Part shown: positions 27,866 to 37,858 of the stretch, piece by piece
Position numbering within the stretch: position 1 is the stretch's first letter
How the letters are laid out: each line of letters begins with the position of its first letter
Assembly: GCA_024743435.1 (NCBI GenBank)
Contig: JANSWO010000001.1
Location: forward strand, 620,001-684,000
DNA length: 64,000 nt
Origin: Pseudomonadaceae bacterium
Lineage (GTDB): Bacteria > Pseudomonadota > Gammaproteobacteria > Pseudomonadales > Azotimanducaceae
Direction: 5' to 3'
The notes under the pieces: model-generated
What the model was told of the DNA's origin: nothing
The model's database searches: none
The model's input: only the letters and a program-made list of their open reading frames with translations
Made by a program: the position numbers and the translations under genes

Positions 27866-29008
27866 ATGAGCGAAAAACTTCAGAAAGTGCTGGCGGATCT
27901 CGGCCATGGTTCGCGCCGGCGTATGGAAGCGGCCATTGCCGATGGCCGGGTTACCGTCAACGGTGAGGTTGCCCATCTCGGCCAGCGAGTGGGGCCCGAA
28001 GACAGCATTGCGATCGACGGTCAGCGACCGAGCAAGCCCGTGAATGAGCCGGCCCGCGTTCTGGTGATGAACAAGTCAACCGGTGTGATCTGCTCCCGGC
28101 GGGATAGCGAAGGCCGTGCCACCGTGTTTGAAAACCTGCCCAAGCTCCGCCGTGGCCGCTGGATAAGCATTGGCCGATTGGATGTCATGACATCTGGCCT
28201 GCTGCTGTTTACCAACGATGGCGATCTTGCTGCGCGAATGATGCACCCCTCAACTGGGCTCGATCGCGAATACGCGGTGCGTGTTGATACGGCGCTGGAT
28301 GAGGATGTGGTTGAGCAGCTCAAGCGCGGCGTGGTGGTAGAAGATGAACCGCTCGGCTTTTCGGACCTCCGCTTTTATGCCGGCAAAGGCCGCAACCATT
28401 GGTACCACGCGGTATTGATGGAGGGTAAAAACCGGGAAGTACGCCGCCTGTTTGAGGCGGTCGGTAGCCACGTGAATCGTTTGAAGCGGGTTCGTTATGG
28501 GCCGGTTGCTCTGCCAAGCTGGTTGCGAGTCGGTCATCTGGCTGAGCTGTCGAGCGAAGATATGGTGAGCCTCTACACGCTGCTCAAATTACCGATGGTG
28601 CCAGGCAGCCGTCGGCCTCTGGCGCGTAAGGACAAAAGCACGCTGTTACTCCCCTATCCGGAGTTGCCGGCGCTGGCGCATTTGCCGACGCCGAGAATAT
28701 CGATCAAGCCCGCATCAGGTGGCGTGCGTACCGCACGCGGCGCCGGCCGCAATATCGACGCTCGAGGCGATAAGCGCAGCCGTGCTGGCGCGGGCTCCAC
28801 GCGCGCTAGGACGGAAGCAAGCGATAGCGTGTGGGGTGGTGGAGAATCATCCCGGGAAGAACGACCTCGGCGTGGTCGTTCCAGCTCACGCCAATCATCC
28901 GCTGGCAAGCCGTCAACTCGAGGCGCCGGCAAGGCGCCCAGCCCCGCCCGGAGTGGCGGCCCAGCTAAGTCACGGGGCAAAGGCAGGCCGCGCGGCTCTA
29001 GCGAATAG
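27866..29008 (+). CDS. rluB: 23S rRNA pseudouridine synthase B with long basic tail
   Basis: Isomerises a uridine of 23S rRNA (U2605 in E. coli RluB) to pseudouridine. An S4 RNA-binding domain (residues 3-50, LQKVLADLGHGSRRRMEAAI) is followed by the catalytic domain with GRLDVMTSGLLLFTNDG near residue 97, whose Asp is the catalytic residue, and GKNREVRRLFEAVG. From about residue 275 a disordered Arg/Gly/Ser-rich tail of over 100 residues follows. Basic tails are known in RluB, but this one is long. It overlaps the convergent GGDEF-like gene by 11 bp at the 3' end. Confidence 0.93.
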   Translation: MSEKLQKVLADLGHGSRRRMEAAIADGRVTVNGEVAHLGQRVGPEDSIAIDGQRPSKPVNEPARVLVMNKSTGVICSRRDSEGRATVFENLPKLRRGRWISIGRLDVMTSGLLLFTNDGDLAARMMHPSTGLDREYAVRVDTALDEDVVEQLKRGVVVEDEPLGFSDLRFYAGKGRNHWYHAVLMEGKNREVRRLFEAVGSHVNRLKRVRYGPVALPSWLRVGHLAELSSEDMVSLYTLLKLPMVPGSRRPLARKDKSTLLLPYPELPALAHLPTPRISIKPASGGVRTARGAGRNIDARGDKRSRAGAGSTRARTEASDSVWGGGESSREERPRRGRSSSRQSSAGKPSTRGAGKAPSPARSGGPAKSRGKGRPRGSSE

Positions 29009-29807
29009 CCCGTACCGGCTCAGCGAGGCGCACCTGATTGGCGCCACCAGTTTGAGCGGCCTCGAGTGCGGCGCGCGCAGCCGCCAGAATGGCTTCGGGC
29101 GTGGTACCCGCCGAGGTGTCCGCGATACCCATGCAGGCGGTGAGCTGGCTGGTTAGATCTCCCTCGCGCAAATGCAGAGCGGCGATGAGCACACGCAGTT
29201 TGTCGGCGACGTCGGCTGCCGCCTCGCGTGATGTGTGAGGCAGCAGAACCGCCAACGTTTCATCGTCCACCTGATAGGCGGTGTCTGAGTTGCGCAACCC
29301 TTCGCGCACCTGGCTTAGCACGGCGTGCAGCAGCGTTTGAGCCCACTCTGCGCCGTCGCGTTTCTGCACATCAGCAAAATTGTCCAGGTGAATGGCGATG
29401 AGCGAATCGCGCCCGGACGGGGCGGGCTTTGGCTTCAGCGCCAGAAATCGCAGTGCATTGTTCAGCGGGCTGACGAGGAGCGCCGTTAAGTCCTCGGCCA
29501 GTTCAATCTGCGTTTTGTTCAGGGGCGACTTGGCGTAGAAGGTGAGCTCGCCCAGGGGCGCGGTTGAGAACGTGAGGTTGTAGTTGAGCGTATGTTTGCC
29601 CTGATCGCCGATGCCAATGAACACCGAACGTTCCGGGAATGCATAGCGCAGGCCGGCCAGCGGGATGGCGGACTCGCAGAAGCCGTGAAAACGCTCGATC
29701 AGCGGCTCGAGTTCCAACTCCCGGTGGAAACCCTGGACTAAAGCCAGCGCCACCTCAGCCTCAATGTGCTCAAGCTCGTTGGGCGTTTTGTGCTTTGTCG
29801 TCGTCAT
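28998..29807 (-). CDS. Degenerate GGDEF-domain protein with GAF-like N-terminus
   Basis: Residues 1-125 look like a small sensory (GAF-like) domain (FIGIGDQGKHTLNYNLTF); residues 130-265 fold like a GGDEF domain. The signature loop reads QVDDETLAVLLPHT in place of GGEEF, so cyclic-di-GMP synthesis is unlikely; a role in binding c-di-GMP or GTP, or a purely structural one, is more probable. The C-terminal part retains the typical SIG-like MGIADTSAGTTPEAILAAARAALEAA stretch. No EAL domain is present. The start codon is ATG 29807. Confidence 0.8.
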   Translation of the reverse strand: MTTTKHKTPNELEHIEAEVALALVQGFHRELELEPLIERFHGFCESAIPLAGLRYAFPERSVFIGIGDQGKHTLNYNLTFSTAPLGELTFYAKSPLNKTQIELAEDLTALLVSPLNNALRFLALKPKPAPSGRDSLIAIHLDNFADVQKRDGAEWAQTLLHAVLSQVREGLRNSDTAYQVDDETLAVLLPHTSREAAADVADKLRVLIAALHLREGDLTSQLTACMGIADTSAGTTPEAILAAARAALEAAQTGGANQVRLAEPVRAIR

Positions 29808-29981
29808 GGCCGGTTCCTCGTCAATTCGTTGACGCGTTGTTGCTGCTTGCGCGTCGAAATAGAAGCTTCTGAAGTGACACTGCCAAAATCGTGCCAGCCG
29901 TGGCTAAAGCGGAAACTCAATAAGAAACAGGGTCTTGCGAATTCGGCGTTCGATTGTACGCCGTCAGAATTCCGCCGAACG

Positions 29982-30794
29982 TCAGGCCTCTGACGCTCCG
30001 GACCAGGTTCGCGCGTCAAATTTTTTGCCGGTCACGCCGATGCTCGCCCCCGATAACAGGTATAGCAGCAGATCCATATGTTGCTCGGGTAGGGGCACGG
30101 TCTCCGGGTCTTCGCCGGGGTATGCACGGCGTCGCATGTCGGTGCGAGTACCACCGGGATTGACGGTGTTGCTGCGCACCGTGGTCGATTCCAGCTCATC
30201 GGCGAGCACCTCGCTAAGGCCTTCGAGCGCGAATTTGCTGACGGCATAGCCACCCCAGTACGCACGCCCCTTGCGCCCGACGGATGACGAGATGCTGACG
30301 ATGCTGGCGTCCTCGGCTTCACGCATGAGCGGCAGCAGTGTCTTGGTCAGCAGAAAAGGTGCGTTGACGTTGGTTGCCATCACACGTTGCCACGTTGCCG
30401 TGTCGTATTGCTCGATCGGTTTGATCGGGCCGAGTTCGGAGGCGTTGTGGACGAGACCATCCAGGCGCCCGAATGCCTCTTCAATGGCAATGTGCAGAGC
30501 ATCCGCCGCGGCGTCGTCTAAAGCGGCGAGATCCGCGGGCACGATGGCGGCTTCGGCGCCGGTGTGTTGGCTTAACCAATCGTAGACTGCATCCAGCTTG
30601 CTGCGCGTGCGGCCGAGCAGCACCAGATTGGCGCCGTAAACCGCACAGGTCTTGGCCAGAGTCCGGCCGATGCCGTCGCCGGCGCCTGTGATCAGAATAA
30701 CCCGGCCTTTCAGGCAGTCTGGTTTGAGGGCCGCGCGAAAGGCAGTTTGCGCGTCCGCGAGTTCCGGGTAGTAGCTTGCCAGCTTATCGGTCAT
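29982..30794 (-). CDS. YciK-type short-chain dehydrogenase
   Basis: SDR oxidoreductase of 270 residues with the YciK N-terminal extension (MTDKLASYYPELADAQTAFR). The cofactor loop is ILITGAGDGIGRTLA near residue 33, followed by VHNASELGPIKPIEQ, SISSSVGRKGRAYWGGYAVSKFALEG (catalytic Ser, Tyr-x3-Lys) and NPGGTRTDMR. The true substrate of YciK is not known. The start ATG 30794 overlaps the ubiG stop (ATGA), so it is translated with ubiG; longer frames upstream are ubiG in another frame. Confidence 0.92.
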   Translation of the reverse strand: MTDKLASYYPELADAQTAFRAALKPDCLKGRVILITGAGDGIGRTLAKTCAVYGANLVLLGRTRSKLDAVYDWLSQHTGAEAAIVPADLAALDDAAADALHIAIEEAFGRLDGLVHNASELGPIKPIEQYDTATWQRVMATNVNAPFLLTKTLLPLMREAEDASIVSISSSVGRKGRAYWGGYAVSKFALEGLSEVLADELESTTVRSNTVNPGGTRTDMRRRAYPGEDPETVPLPEQHMDLLLYLLSGASIGVTGKKFDARTWSGASEA

Positions 30795-31522
30795 GCGCTC
30801 GCCTCCGGCAGGTGCGCATGCATCAGGTAGTTCACCTTCGTGTCGCTTGTCAGCTCGGCGACGCGGGTCAGGGGGTTGTAGTTCATGCCGCGAATATCCT
30901 GCACCACCATATCGGCCGCGCGGACGGCTGCAGCCAGCTCCGAGGGTTTGATGAGGCTTGCGTAGTCGTGGGTGCCCTTCGGCAGCAATCCCAATACGTA
31001 TTCCGCGCCGAGAATGGCAAACACGTAGGCTTTGGGATGACGATTGATCGTGGAGAGTATGAGTTCGCCGCCAGGTTTCAGCAGGGTCGACGCGGCGCGC
31101 AGGATGCTGGCCGGGTCTGGTACGTGTTCGAGCATTTCGAGGCACGTGATCACATCGAACTGATTCTCTCCTTCGCGTGCCGCCAGTGCCTCGACGGTGA
31201 TGTGCTCGTAGGTGACCTCGCTACCGCTCTCCAGTGCGTGTAAGCGCGCAACCGTGAGTGGCGCTTCGCCGGCGTCGATGCCGGTCACGATCGCTCCTGC
31301 CTTCGCCATGGACTCGCTCAGAATGCCGCCGCCGCAACCGATGTCGAGGATACGTTTGCCTTCGATGCCACCAGATTTGTCGATGGTGTAGTTCAGGCGC
31401 AACGGATTGATATCGTGCAGGGGTTTGAATTCACCCTCGGCGTCCCACCACCGGTGTGCGAGTGCTTCAAACTTCGCGACTTCAGCATCGTTTATGTTTG
31501 CGGTTTGGGCTGATTGGGTCAT
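30791..31522 (-). CDS. ubiG: 3-demethylubiquinol 3-O-methyltransferase
   Basis: SAM-dependent O-methyltransferase that acts twice in ubiquinone synthesis. Its 243 residues match the family: KFEALAHRWWDAEGEFKPLH at the N-terminus, SAM motif I ILDIGCGGGILSESMA near residue 58, VTGIDAGEAPL and DVITCLEMLEHVPDP. Ubiquinone synthesis indicates an aerobic or respiring bacterium. It is coupled to yciK through the ATGA overlap. Confidence 0.96.
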   Translation of the reverse strand: MTQSAQTANINDAEVAKFEALAHRWWDAEGEFKPLHDINPLRLNYTIDKSGGIEGKRILDIGCGGGILSESMAKAGAIVTGIDAGEAPLTVARLHALESGSEVTYEHITVEALAAREGENQFDVITCLEMLEHVPDPASILRAASTLLKPGGELILSTINRHPKAYVFAILGAEYVLGLLPKGTHDYASLIKPSELAAAVRAADMVVQDIRGMNYNPLTRVAELTSDTKVNYLMHAHLPEASA

Positions 31523-31598
31523 CTCGGTCTCGTCGTGCTCGGTCTCGTGGTGAAGGAAGGCTCTGCCCCGGTGGGGCGCGAGTCCGCTCGCTGGCGAG

Positions 31599-32915
31599 TC
31601 AGTGGCTGTCAGCGCCCTTGATCAACGCCTGCCAGTGCAGCGCTTCCTCGCGCAGTTTGCCTGGGTGCAGGGTAGTCAGCTGGCCAGCGCGAAGACAGCG
31701 TCGGCCGGCAATCCAGACATCGGTGACAAACCTGCCGGCGGTGCTGTGAACCAGTTGCGAAATTGGATCAAACATCGGCGTCATTCCCGGAACGGCAGTA
31801 TCGACGGCGATTATGTCCGCCCATTTACCCGCTTCAAGCGAGCCGGTGAACTCCTCAAGGCCCAGGGCGCGTGCACCGCCAAGCGTCGCCATGTGCAGCG
31901 TGTCGAAGGCGCTCATGCTGCTGCCACCCTCAGCTCCGCTGCGGCTTAATAGATTTGCCTGTCGGGTTTCGGCAAACATATCCAATGCGTTGTTCGACGC
32001 GGCGCCATCCGTGCCGATCGCCACGTTGACTCCGGCCGCCTTTAAATCATTGATCCGAGCGATGCCGCTACCCAGCTTGAGATTGCTGTGCGGGCAGTGC
32101 ACGACGGAAGCGCCAGCCTCGGCCAGATCCTGAATATCCTGATCGTTCAGTATGGTCGCGTGCACGGTTTGCAGGTTCGGGCCGAGCAGCCCCAGGCGCT
32201 TGAGTGTTGCGATGGGCCGTTCGCCGCGAGCTTTGAGACACTCGTCGATCTCTGCTGCGTTTTCCTGAATATGGATGTGGATCGGCGCATCTAATTCGTT
32301 TGCGTAAGTCAGAATTTTCTTGAGATGCGCATCATCGACGGTGTACACCGCGTGCGGTCCGAAGGCAACTTGCACCAAGGCTTCATCGCGATAGCGATCA
32401 AATAGATCAAGGCCGCGGCTTAAGCATTCGCTCGCCGATGCTGCCCAGCGGCCGGCAAAGTCCGCCACCGGGAACGCGATCTGGCAGCGCATGCCGGCGG
32501 CGATTGCGGCATCGGCGGTTTCCTCGGGAAAGAAATACATGTCGGAAAACAGGGTTGTGCCCGTGCGCAGCATCTCCGCCATCGCCAGCTGAGTGCCCGT
32601 GCGCACAAAGCTCGCGTCCACGAACTGTCCCTCGATGGGCCAGATGTGCTCACGCAACCAGCTTTGCAGGTCGGCATCGTCTGCGAGCCCGCGCAGCAGC
32701 GTCATAGCAGCGTGGCCATGGGCGTTTACGAGCCCGGGCATGAGGATGTGGTGGCCGAGATCAACCGTGCTGGCGGCGCTCGTGTCGGGCAGGTCGCAGG
32801 CGCGACCGACAAACTCAATTCGACCGTCTCGCACGGTTACCGCGGCGTCTTCAATGACGTCGTCGGCGCCAGTCATGGGTACCGCAAAGGCGGCTTTCAG
32901 GAGCAGATCAACCAT
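31599..32915 (-). CDS. mtaD: S-adenosylhomocysteine/5-methylthioadenosine deaminase family amidohydrolase
   Basis: Zinc hydrolase of the TRZ/ATZ (MtaD/SsnA) amidohydrolase class, 438 residues. The metal site begins with LVNAHGHAAM (HxH) near residue 64; HIHIQENAAEIDE and the GTDGAASNNALDMF segment supply further metal and base ligands. It probably deaminates MTA or SAH produced by methyltransferases such as the adjacent UbiG, which fits the ubiG/mtaD pairing common in Gammaproteobacteria. Related enzymes deaminate other aromatic amines, so the substrate is inferred. Confidence 0.88.
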   Translation of the reverse strand: MVDLLLKAAFAVPMTGADDVIEDAAVTVRDGRIEFVGRACDLPDTSAASTVDLGHHILMPGLVNAHGHAAMTLLRGLADDADLQSWLREHIWPIEGQFVDASFVRTGTQLAMAEMLRTGTTLFSDMYFFPEETADAAIAAGMRCQIAFPVADFAGRWAASASECLSRGLDLFDRYRDEALVQVAFGPHAVYTVDDAHLKKILTYANELDAPIHIHIQENAAEIDECLKARGERPIATLKRLGLLGPNLQTVHATILNDQDIQDLAEAGASVVHCPHSNLKLGSGIARINDLKAAGVNVAIGTDGAASNNALDMFAETRQANLLSRSGAEGGSSMSAFDTLHMATLGGARALGLEEFTGSLEAGKWADIIAVDTAVPGMTPMFDPISQLVHSTAGRFVTDVWIAGRRCLRAGQLTTLHPGKLREEALHWQALIKGADSH

Positions 32916-33061
32916 GGCGGCGCAGTGTAGAGGTTTTTCTGCTGGCGCGGGCGTTGAGTGCCAAGTTCAAGTCTCTTCCGTAACGCCTTGAAAGCGGCTT
33001 TTCGACACGCGAAACACCTGCGTTAGAAGCCCGCCAAAACGGGCACTAGCTTGCCCATTGA

Positions 33062-33070
33062 TGGTACAAT
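33062..33070 (+). promoter_or_regulatory. Possible extended -10 promoter of gyrA
   Basis: TGGTACAAT fits the extended -10 pattern TGnTATAAT and would give a leader of about 30 nt before gyrA ATG 33107. No good -35 hexamer lies 17 bp upstream. A small inverted repeat GCCCG/CGGGC at 33029-33043 lies just before it. Identified by eye only. Confidence 0.4.
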
Positions 33071-33106
33071 TTCGCGTTAATTTTTTGCGGGTTCCAGCGC
33101 CATAAC

Positions 33107-35686
33107 ATGTCAGATCAGGGGTCAGAGTCCGGTCGGGAAATCCTGCCGGTCAATATCGAAGATGAGCTGAAGCAGAGCTACCTCGATTACGCGATGAGCG
33201 TGATCGTTGGGCGCGCGCTTCCGGACGTGCGTGACGGTCTGAAGCCGGTGCATCGGCGCGTTCTATTCGCAATGAGCGAGCTCAACAACACGCACAATCG
33301 CGCGTACATGAAGTCTGCTCGCGTGGTGGGTGATGTCATTGGTAAGTACCACCCCCATGGCGACTCTGCCGTCTACGACACGGTAGTGCGGATGGCGCAG
33401 GATTTCTCGCTGCGCTACCTGCTGGTGGATGGCCAGGGCAACTTTGGCTCTATCGACGGTGACTCCGCAGCGGCCATGCGTTACACCGAAGTTCGCATGA
33501 CCAAGCTGGCCTCGGAGTTGCTGGCGGATCTGGACAAGGAAACCGTCGATCACGCGCCGAACTACGATGAAACGCTGCAGATGCCCACGGTTCTGCCGAC
33601 CAAGGTGCCGAACCTGCTGATCAATGGCAGCGCCGGTATCGCCGTGGGTATGGCAACTAACATCCCGCCACACAACCTGCGGGAAGTGGTGTCGGCATGC
33701 CTTGCGCTGATCGAAGAGCCAACGCTGTCCATTGACGATCTAATGGAGCACATCACCGGCCCGGATTTCCCGACCGCTGGCATCATCAACGGTCGGGCGG
33801 GGATCGTCTCCGCCTATCGCACCGGTCGCGGCAGGATCTACGTGCGGGCACGCGCGGAGGTTGAGGCTGATAAATCCGGCAAAGAACGTATTGTTATTCA
33901 TGAGCTTCCCTACCAGGTCAACAAGGCGCGGCTGCTCGAGAAGATTGCGGAGCTGGTGAAAGAGAAGAAAATCGAAGGCATCACTGAACTGCGTGATGAG
34001 TCCGACAAAGACGGCCTGCGCGCCGTGATTGAACTGCGCCGGGGAGAATCCGGCGAAGTCGTGCTGAACAATCTGTATACGCAAACGCAACTGCAGACGG
34101 TGTTCGGCATCAACTGCGTTGCACTCATTCAGGGGCAACCCAAACTCTTCAACCTCAAACAGATGCTGGAAGCGTTTATCCAGCATCGACGTGAAGTGGT
34201 TACCCGGCGCAGTATTTACCTGCTCCGGCGTGCTCGCCAGCGCGGCCATCTGCTGGAAGGCCAGGCCGTTGCGCTTGCGAATATCGATGAAGTCGTTGAT
34301 TTGATCAAAGCCTCACCGACTCCGGCGGATGCCCGGGTTGCGTTGACCGCGCGATCCTGGAAGTCCGAGGGCGTTGAAGCGCTGCTCGAACGCGCCGGCT
34401 CGGATGCCTGTCGCCCCGACGGGCTCGATGAGCGTTACGGGTTCCACGACGGTGAGTACACGCTGTCGGAAGAACAGGCTCAGGCGATTCTGGATTTGCG
34501 GCTGCACCGGCTCACGGGCCTGGAGCAGGACAAACTGCTCGCGGATTATCAGAAGATTCTCGACGAAATTGCTGATCTGCTCGAGATCCTTGCCAGCAAG
34601 GATCGCTTGATGAACGTGATCAAGGAAGAACTTGCAGACATTCGCGATACCTATGGCGATGAGCGTCGCACGGAGATTCTTGCCAGTCAGCTGGATCTCA
34701 CCGCGGAAGACCTCATCACCGAAGAGGATCTCGTGGTCACCGTCTCGCACCAGGGTTACGCAAAAACTCAGCCGTTGGCTGCCTATCAAGCGCAGAAGCG
34801 TGGCGGCCGGGGCAGGGCGGCAACATCCGTTCGAGACGAAGACTTCGTTGAACACCTGCTGACCGCCAACAGCCATGACACGCTGCTGTGTTTCTCGAAC
34901 GTGGGCAAAGTCTACTGGTTGCGGGTATTCATGATTCCCCAGGGCAGCCGCGGCGCGAAAGGCCGGCCGCTCGTGAACATGCTGCCGCTTGAGGCGGATG
35001 AGCGAATTACCGGGTTTTTGCCGATTAAGGAATACGGCGAGGACAAGTTTGTCTTCATGGCGACGGCTAACGGCACGGTCAAGAAAACTCCCTTGGAGCA
35101 GTTTTCGCGGCCGCGCAACAGTGGCCTGATCGCGCTGGATCTCGAAGAGGACAACACGCTCGTTGGCGTGGCGATAACCGACGGCCACTGCGACATCCTG
35201 TTGACCGCGAGCTCCGGCAAGGCGGCCCGCTTCAGTGAGAGCGATGTGCGCGCGATGGGTCGAACCGCTAAAGGCGTGCGCGGTATACGCATGCCCGCCA
35301 CGGAGCATGTGATTTCGCTGATCATTCCAAGCGATGGTGGCTTTGTGCTTACCGCCAGCGAAAACGGCTACGGTAAACGCACGGCAGTTGGCGATTTCCC
35401 GCGCAAAGGCCGCGGCAACCAGGGCGTGATCGCCCAGAAAACCAGTGAACGCAACGGCAAGCTCGTGGGCGCTGTGCAGGTGTTCGAAGGCGACGAGATT
35501 ATGCTGATCTCGAATCAGGGCACGTTGGTGCGCACGAAGACCGACGGCGTTTCAGAGCTGTCGCGTAACACTCAGGGCGTCACGCTGATCAACGTTCGTG
35601 ACGATGAACACCTCGTTGGCGTTGAGCGCATTGTCGAAACCGATGACGATGGTGAGGAAGAAGGTAGCGAGGGAAGTCAGTCGTGA
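33107..35686 (+). CDS. gyrA: DNA gyrase subunit A
   Basis: Breakage-reunion subunit of gyrase, which introduces negative supercoils with GyrB. The protein has 859 residues. The helix of the quinolone region reads [16 protein letters not shown] near residues 79-95, with Ser and Asp at the positions that usually mutate in resistance, so the wild-type form. The catalytic Tyr is in [10 protein letters not shown]. The GyrA box appears as QKRGGRG near residue 565, ahead of the beta-pinwheel C-terminal domain, and the tail is acidic. Both the GyrA box and the acidic tail distinguish it from ParC. The stop overlaps the serC start. Confidence 0.98.
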   Translation: MSDQGSESGREILPVNIEDELKQSYLDYAMSVIVGRALPDVRDGLKPVHRRVLFAMSELNNTHNRAYMKSARVVGDVIGKYHPHGDSAVYDTVVRMAQDFSLRYLLVDGQGNFGSIDGDSAAAMRYTEVRMTKLASELLADLDKETVDHAPNYDETLQMPTVLPTKVPNLLINGSAGIAVGMATNIPPHNLREVVSACLALIEEPTLSIDDLMEHITGPDFPTAGIINGRAGIVSAYRTGRGRIYVRARAEVEADKSGKERIVIHELPYQVNKARLLEKIAELVKEKKIEGITELRDESDKDGLRAVIELRRGESGEVVLNNLYTQTQLQTVFGINCVALIQGQPKLFNLKQMLEAFIQHRREVVTRRSIYLLRRARQRGHLLEGQAVALANIDEVVDLIKASPTPADARVALTARSWKSEGVEALLERAGSDACRPDGLDERYGFHDGEYTLSEEQAQAILDLRLHRLTGLEQDKLLADYQKILDEIADLLEILASKDRLMNVIKEELADIRDTYGDERRTEILASQLDLTAEDLITEEDLVVTVSHQGYAKTQPLAAYQAQKRGGRGRAATSVRDEDFVEHLLTANSHDTLLCFSNVGKVYWLRVFMIPQGSRGAKGRPLVNMLPLEADERITGFLPIKEYGEDKFVFMATANGTVKKTPLEQFSRPRNSGLIALDLEEDNTLVGVAITDGHCDILLTASSGKAARFSESDVRAMGRTAKGVRGIRMPATEHVISLIIPSDGGFVLTASENGYGKRTAVGDFPRKGRGNQGVIAQKTSERNGKLVGAVQVFEGDEIMLISNQGTLVRTKTDGVSELSRNTQGVTLINVRDDEHLVGVERIVETDDDGEEEGSEGSQS

Positions 35687-36765
35687 TGCGCGCTCATAAC
35701 TTTGCCGCCGGCCCGGCGGCGTTGCCGACTGCTGTGCTCGAACAGGCGCAAGCCGAAATGCTCGACTATCGCGGCAGCGGCATGTCCATTATGGAAATGA
35801 GCCACCGCAGCGCAGAGTTCATCGAGGTGGCTGAAACCGCAGAATCGGATCTGCGGGACTTGCTGGCCATACCTGACGACTACGCCGTTTTGTTTCTGCA
35901 AGGAGGCGCGACTCAACAATTCTCGGGCGTGCCCATCAATCTCGCCGAACGCGGCGCGACCATCGATTTTGTGCACACCGGAGCGTGGTCTAAGAAGGCC
36001 ATTGCCGAAGCCAAGAAGGGCTGGAATGTGCATCTCGCCGCGTCGTCCGAAGCCAGCAACTTCGATCGCGTGCCGGATCGAGAGACCTGGCAACTCTCCG
36101 AAAACCCAGCGTTTGTACACGTTTGCAGCAACGAAACTATCGGTGGTGTGCAGTTCCAGACAACGCCGGATGTTGGTGACCGATTGCTGGTTGCCGATAT
36201 GTCTTCGGACATACTTTCCCGGCCGATCGACGTGAGCGACTACGGGCTCATTTATGCGGGCGCACAGAAGAATATTGGTCCGGCCGGCCTCACGATTGTG
36301 ATTGTGAGGCGAGATCTGATTGGCCGAGCACCCGCTGATACTCCCAGCATGCTTGACTACGCCGTGCATGAAAAAGCCAGCTCGATGTCCAATACGCCAC
36401 CGACTTATACCTGGTATCTGGCCGGCCTCGTCTTCAAATGGCTCAAGCAGCAAGGTGGTTTGGCCGCTATTGCCAAGGCGAACGAAGCGAAAGCACAAAG
36501 CCTCTATGGCGCCGTGGAAGCCAGTAATTTCTATAGCGCGCCGGTTCGCAAGCAAGATCGATCGCGCATGAATGTGCCCTTTACGTTGGCGGATGCCGAG
36601 TTGGACAAAGCCTTTCTGAAGGGCGCGGAAGAACGCGGGCTCATGAACCTGAAAGGCCATCGCAGTGTCGGCGGCATGCGCGCCAGCATCTACAACGCCG
36701 TGTCGCAAGCATCTGTCGATGCTCTGGTTGCCTATCTTGCCGAGTTCGAGGCGAAACATGGCTGA
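35686..36765 (+). CDS. serC: Phosphoserine aminotransferase
   Basis: Converts phosphohydroxypyruvate to phosphoserine with PLP (also used in B6 synthesis). It contains 359 residues opening [15 protein letters not shown], the usual start. The PLP lysine is in IYAGAQKNIGPAGLT near residue 195, and MSHRSAEFIEV and the C-terminal RASIYNAVS are family motifs. ATG 35686 overlaps the gyrA TGA (TGATG); GTG 35683 would add one residue. It partners serA at 7.9 kb. It overlaps pheA by 8 bp. Confidence 0.97.
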   Translation: MRAHNFAAGPAALPTAVLEQAQAEMLDYRGSGMSIMEMSHRSAEFIEVAETAESDLRDLLAIPDDYAVLFLQGGATQQFSGVPINLAERGATIDFVHTGAWSKKAIAEAKKGWNVHLAASSEASNFDRVPDRETWQLSENPAFVHVCSNETIGGVQFQTTPDVGDRLLVADMSSDILSRPIDVSDYGLIYAGAQKNIGPAGLTIVIVRRDLIGRAPADTPSMLDYAVHEKASSMSNTPPTYTWYLAGLVFKWLKQQGGLAAIAKANEAKAQSLYGAVEASNFYSAPVRKQDRSRMNVPFTLADAELDKAFLKGAEERGLMNLKGHRSVGGMRASIYNAVSQASVDALVAYLAEFEAKHG

Positions 36766-37849
36766 CGAACTGCGCAACATCCGCCAGCGCATCGACAATA
36801 TCGATACGGAAATGCGCCGCTTGCTCAACGAGCGTGCCCAGTGTGCGCTCGATGTGGCTGCTTACAAGGCAGCGAACGTCGCTGCGGATCAGAAGCCGGT
36901 GTATTACCGGCCGGAACGAGAGGCCGCCATTTTGTCGCGGCTGAAAGAGGCCAACGAAGGCCCGCTCTCGGACGATGACATTGCCCGGCTGTTTCGCGAG
37001 ATAATTTCCTGCTGTCTGAGCCTCGAACAACCACTGACCATCGCGTACTTTGGTCCGGCGGGAACGTATACCGAGGCGGCGACGATCAAGCAGTTTGGGC
37101 ACTTTGCCCGAACGAACCCTCATGGTTCGATTGATGAAGTCTTTCGCGAGGTCGAATCCGGCGCCGCGCATTACGGCGTTGTGCCGGTCGAAAACTCAAC
37201 CGAGGGTGCGGTCAATCACACGCTCGATTGCTTCATGACGTCGCCGTTAAAAGTCTGCGCCGAAGTGGAACTGCCCATACACCATGCGTTCTTGCTGAAC
37301 ATGCGTGGCAAGCCCGAGGAAGTTACTGAAATCGTCTCGCATCAGCAGTCTCTTGCTCAGTGTCGCTCATGGCTGGATACACATTATCCGGATGTGATCC
37401 GTACGCCGGTTGCAAGTAACGCTGAAGCGGCTCGAATGGTGGCTGAGCAAACCGGCAAAGCAGCTATCGCAGGTGAGGTGGCCGCAGAGCGTTACGGCTT
37501 GCGCGTGGTCGCATCCAACATCGAAGACCAGGGCGACAACACCACTCGCTTCCTCGTTATCGGTGATCAGGATGTCGATCAGTCGGGCCGGGACAAGTCA
37601 TCGATTGTCGTGTCCACAAAGAATGAGCCTGGCGCGCTCGTGAAAGTTCTTGAGCCATTTGATCGGCACGGCATTAGTCTCACCCGCATCGAGACGCGGC
37701 CATCCAAAGTGTCGAACTGGACCTATGTGTTTTTCATCGATTTCGAAGGCCACTGGGAAGATGAGAAGGTGCAGGATGTCATCCGCGAAGTCATGGCCGT
37801 TGCCAGTGATGTGCGCAACCTCGGCTCCTATCCAATGGCTGTGATTTAG
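36758..37849 (+). CDS. pheA: Bifunctional chorismate mutase/prephenate dehydratase (P-protein)
   Basis: Leads chorismate to phenylpyruvate for phenylalanine. The domains in 363 residues are an AroQ chorismate mutase (1-90, RNIRQRIDNIDTEMRRLLNERA), prephenate dehydratase (about 92-270) with AYFGPAGTYTEAA, VPVENSTEGAVNHTLD and the catalytic TRF of NTTRFLV, and an ACT domain (about 280-360) with the ETRPSK regulatory motif for Phe feedback. ATG 36758 lies within the last codons of serC. The order gyrA-serC-pheA-hisC-tyrA is the Pseudomonas type. Confidence 0.97.
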   Translation: MADELRNIRQRIDNIDTEMRRLLNERAQCALDVAAYKAANVAADQKPVYYRPEREAAILSRLKEANEGPLSDDDIARLFREIISCCLSLEQPLTIAYFGPAGTYTEAATIKQFGHFARTNPHGSIDEVFREVESGAAHYGVVPVENSTEGAVNHTLDCFMTSPLKVCAEVELPIHHAFLLNMRGKPEEVTEIVSHQQSLAQCRSWLDTHYPDVIRTPVASNAEAARMVAEQTGKAAIAGEVAAERYGLRVVASNIEDQGDNTTRFLVIGDQDVDQSGRDKSSIVVSTKNEPGALVKVLEPFDRHGISLTRIETRPSKVSNWTYVFFIDFEGHWEDEKVQDVIREVMAVASDVRNLGSYPMAVI

Positions 37850-37858
37850 GGCGTATCC

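Noticed and set aside
34313-35308. A 331-codon frame antisense to gyrA
   Set aside because: Typical high-GC shadow frame within a confirmed gene; no recognisable domain.
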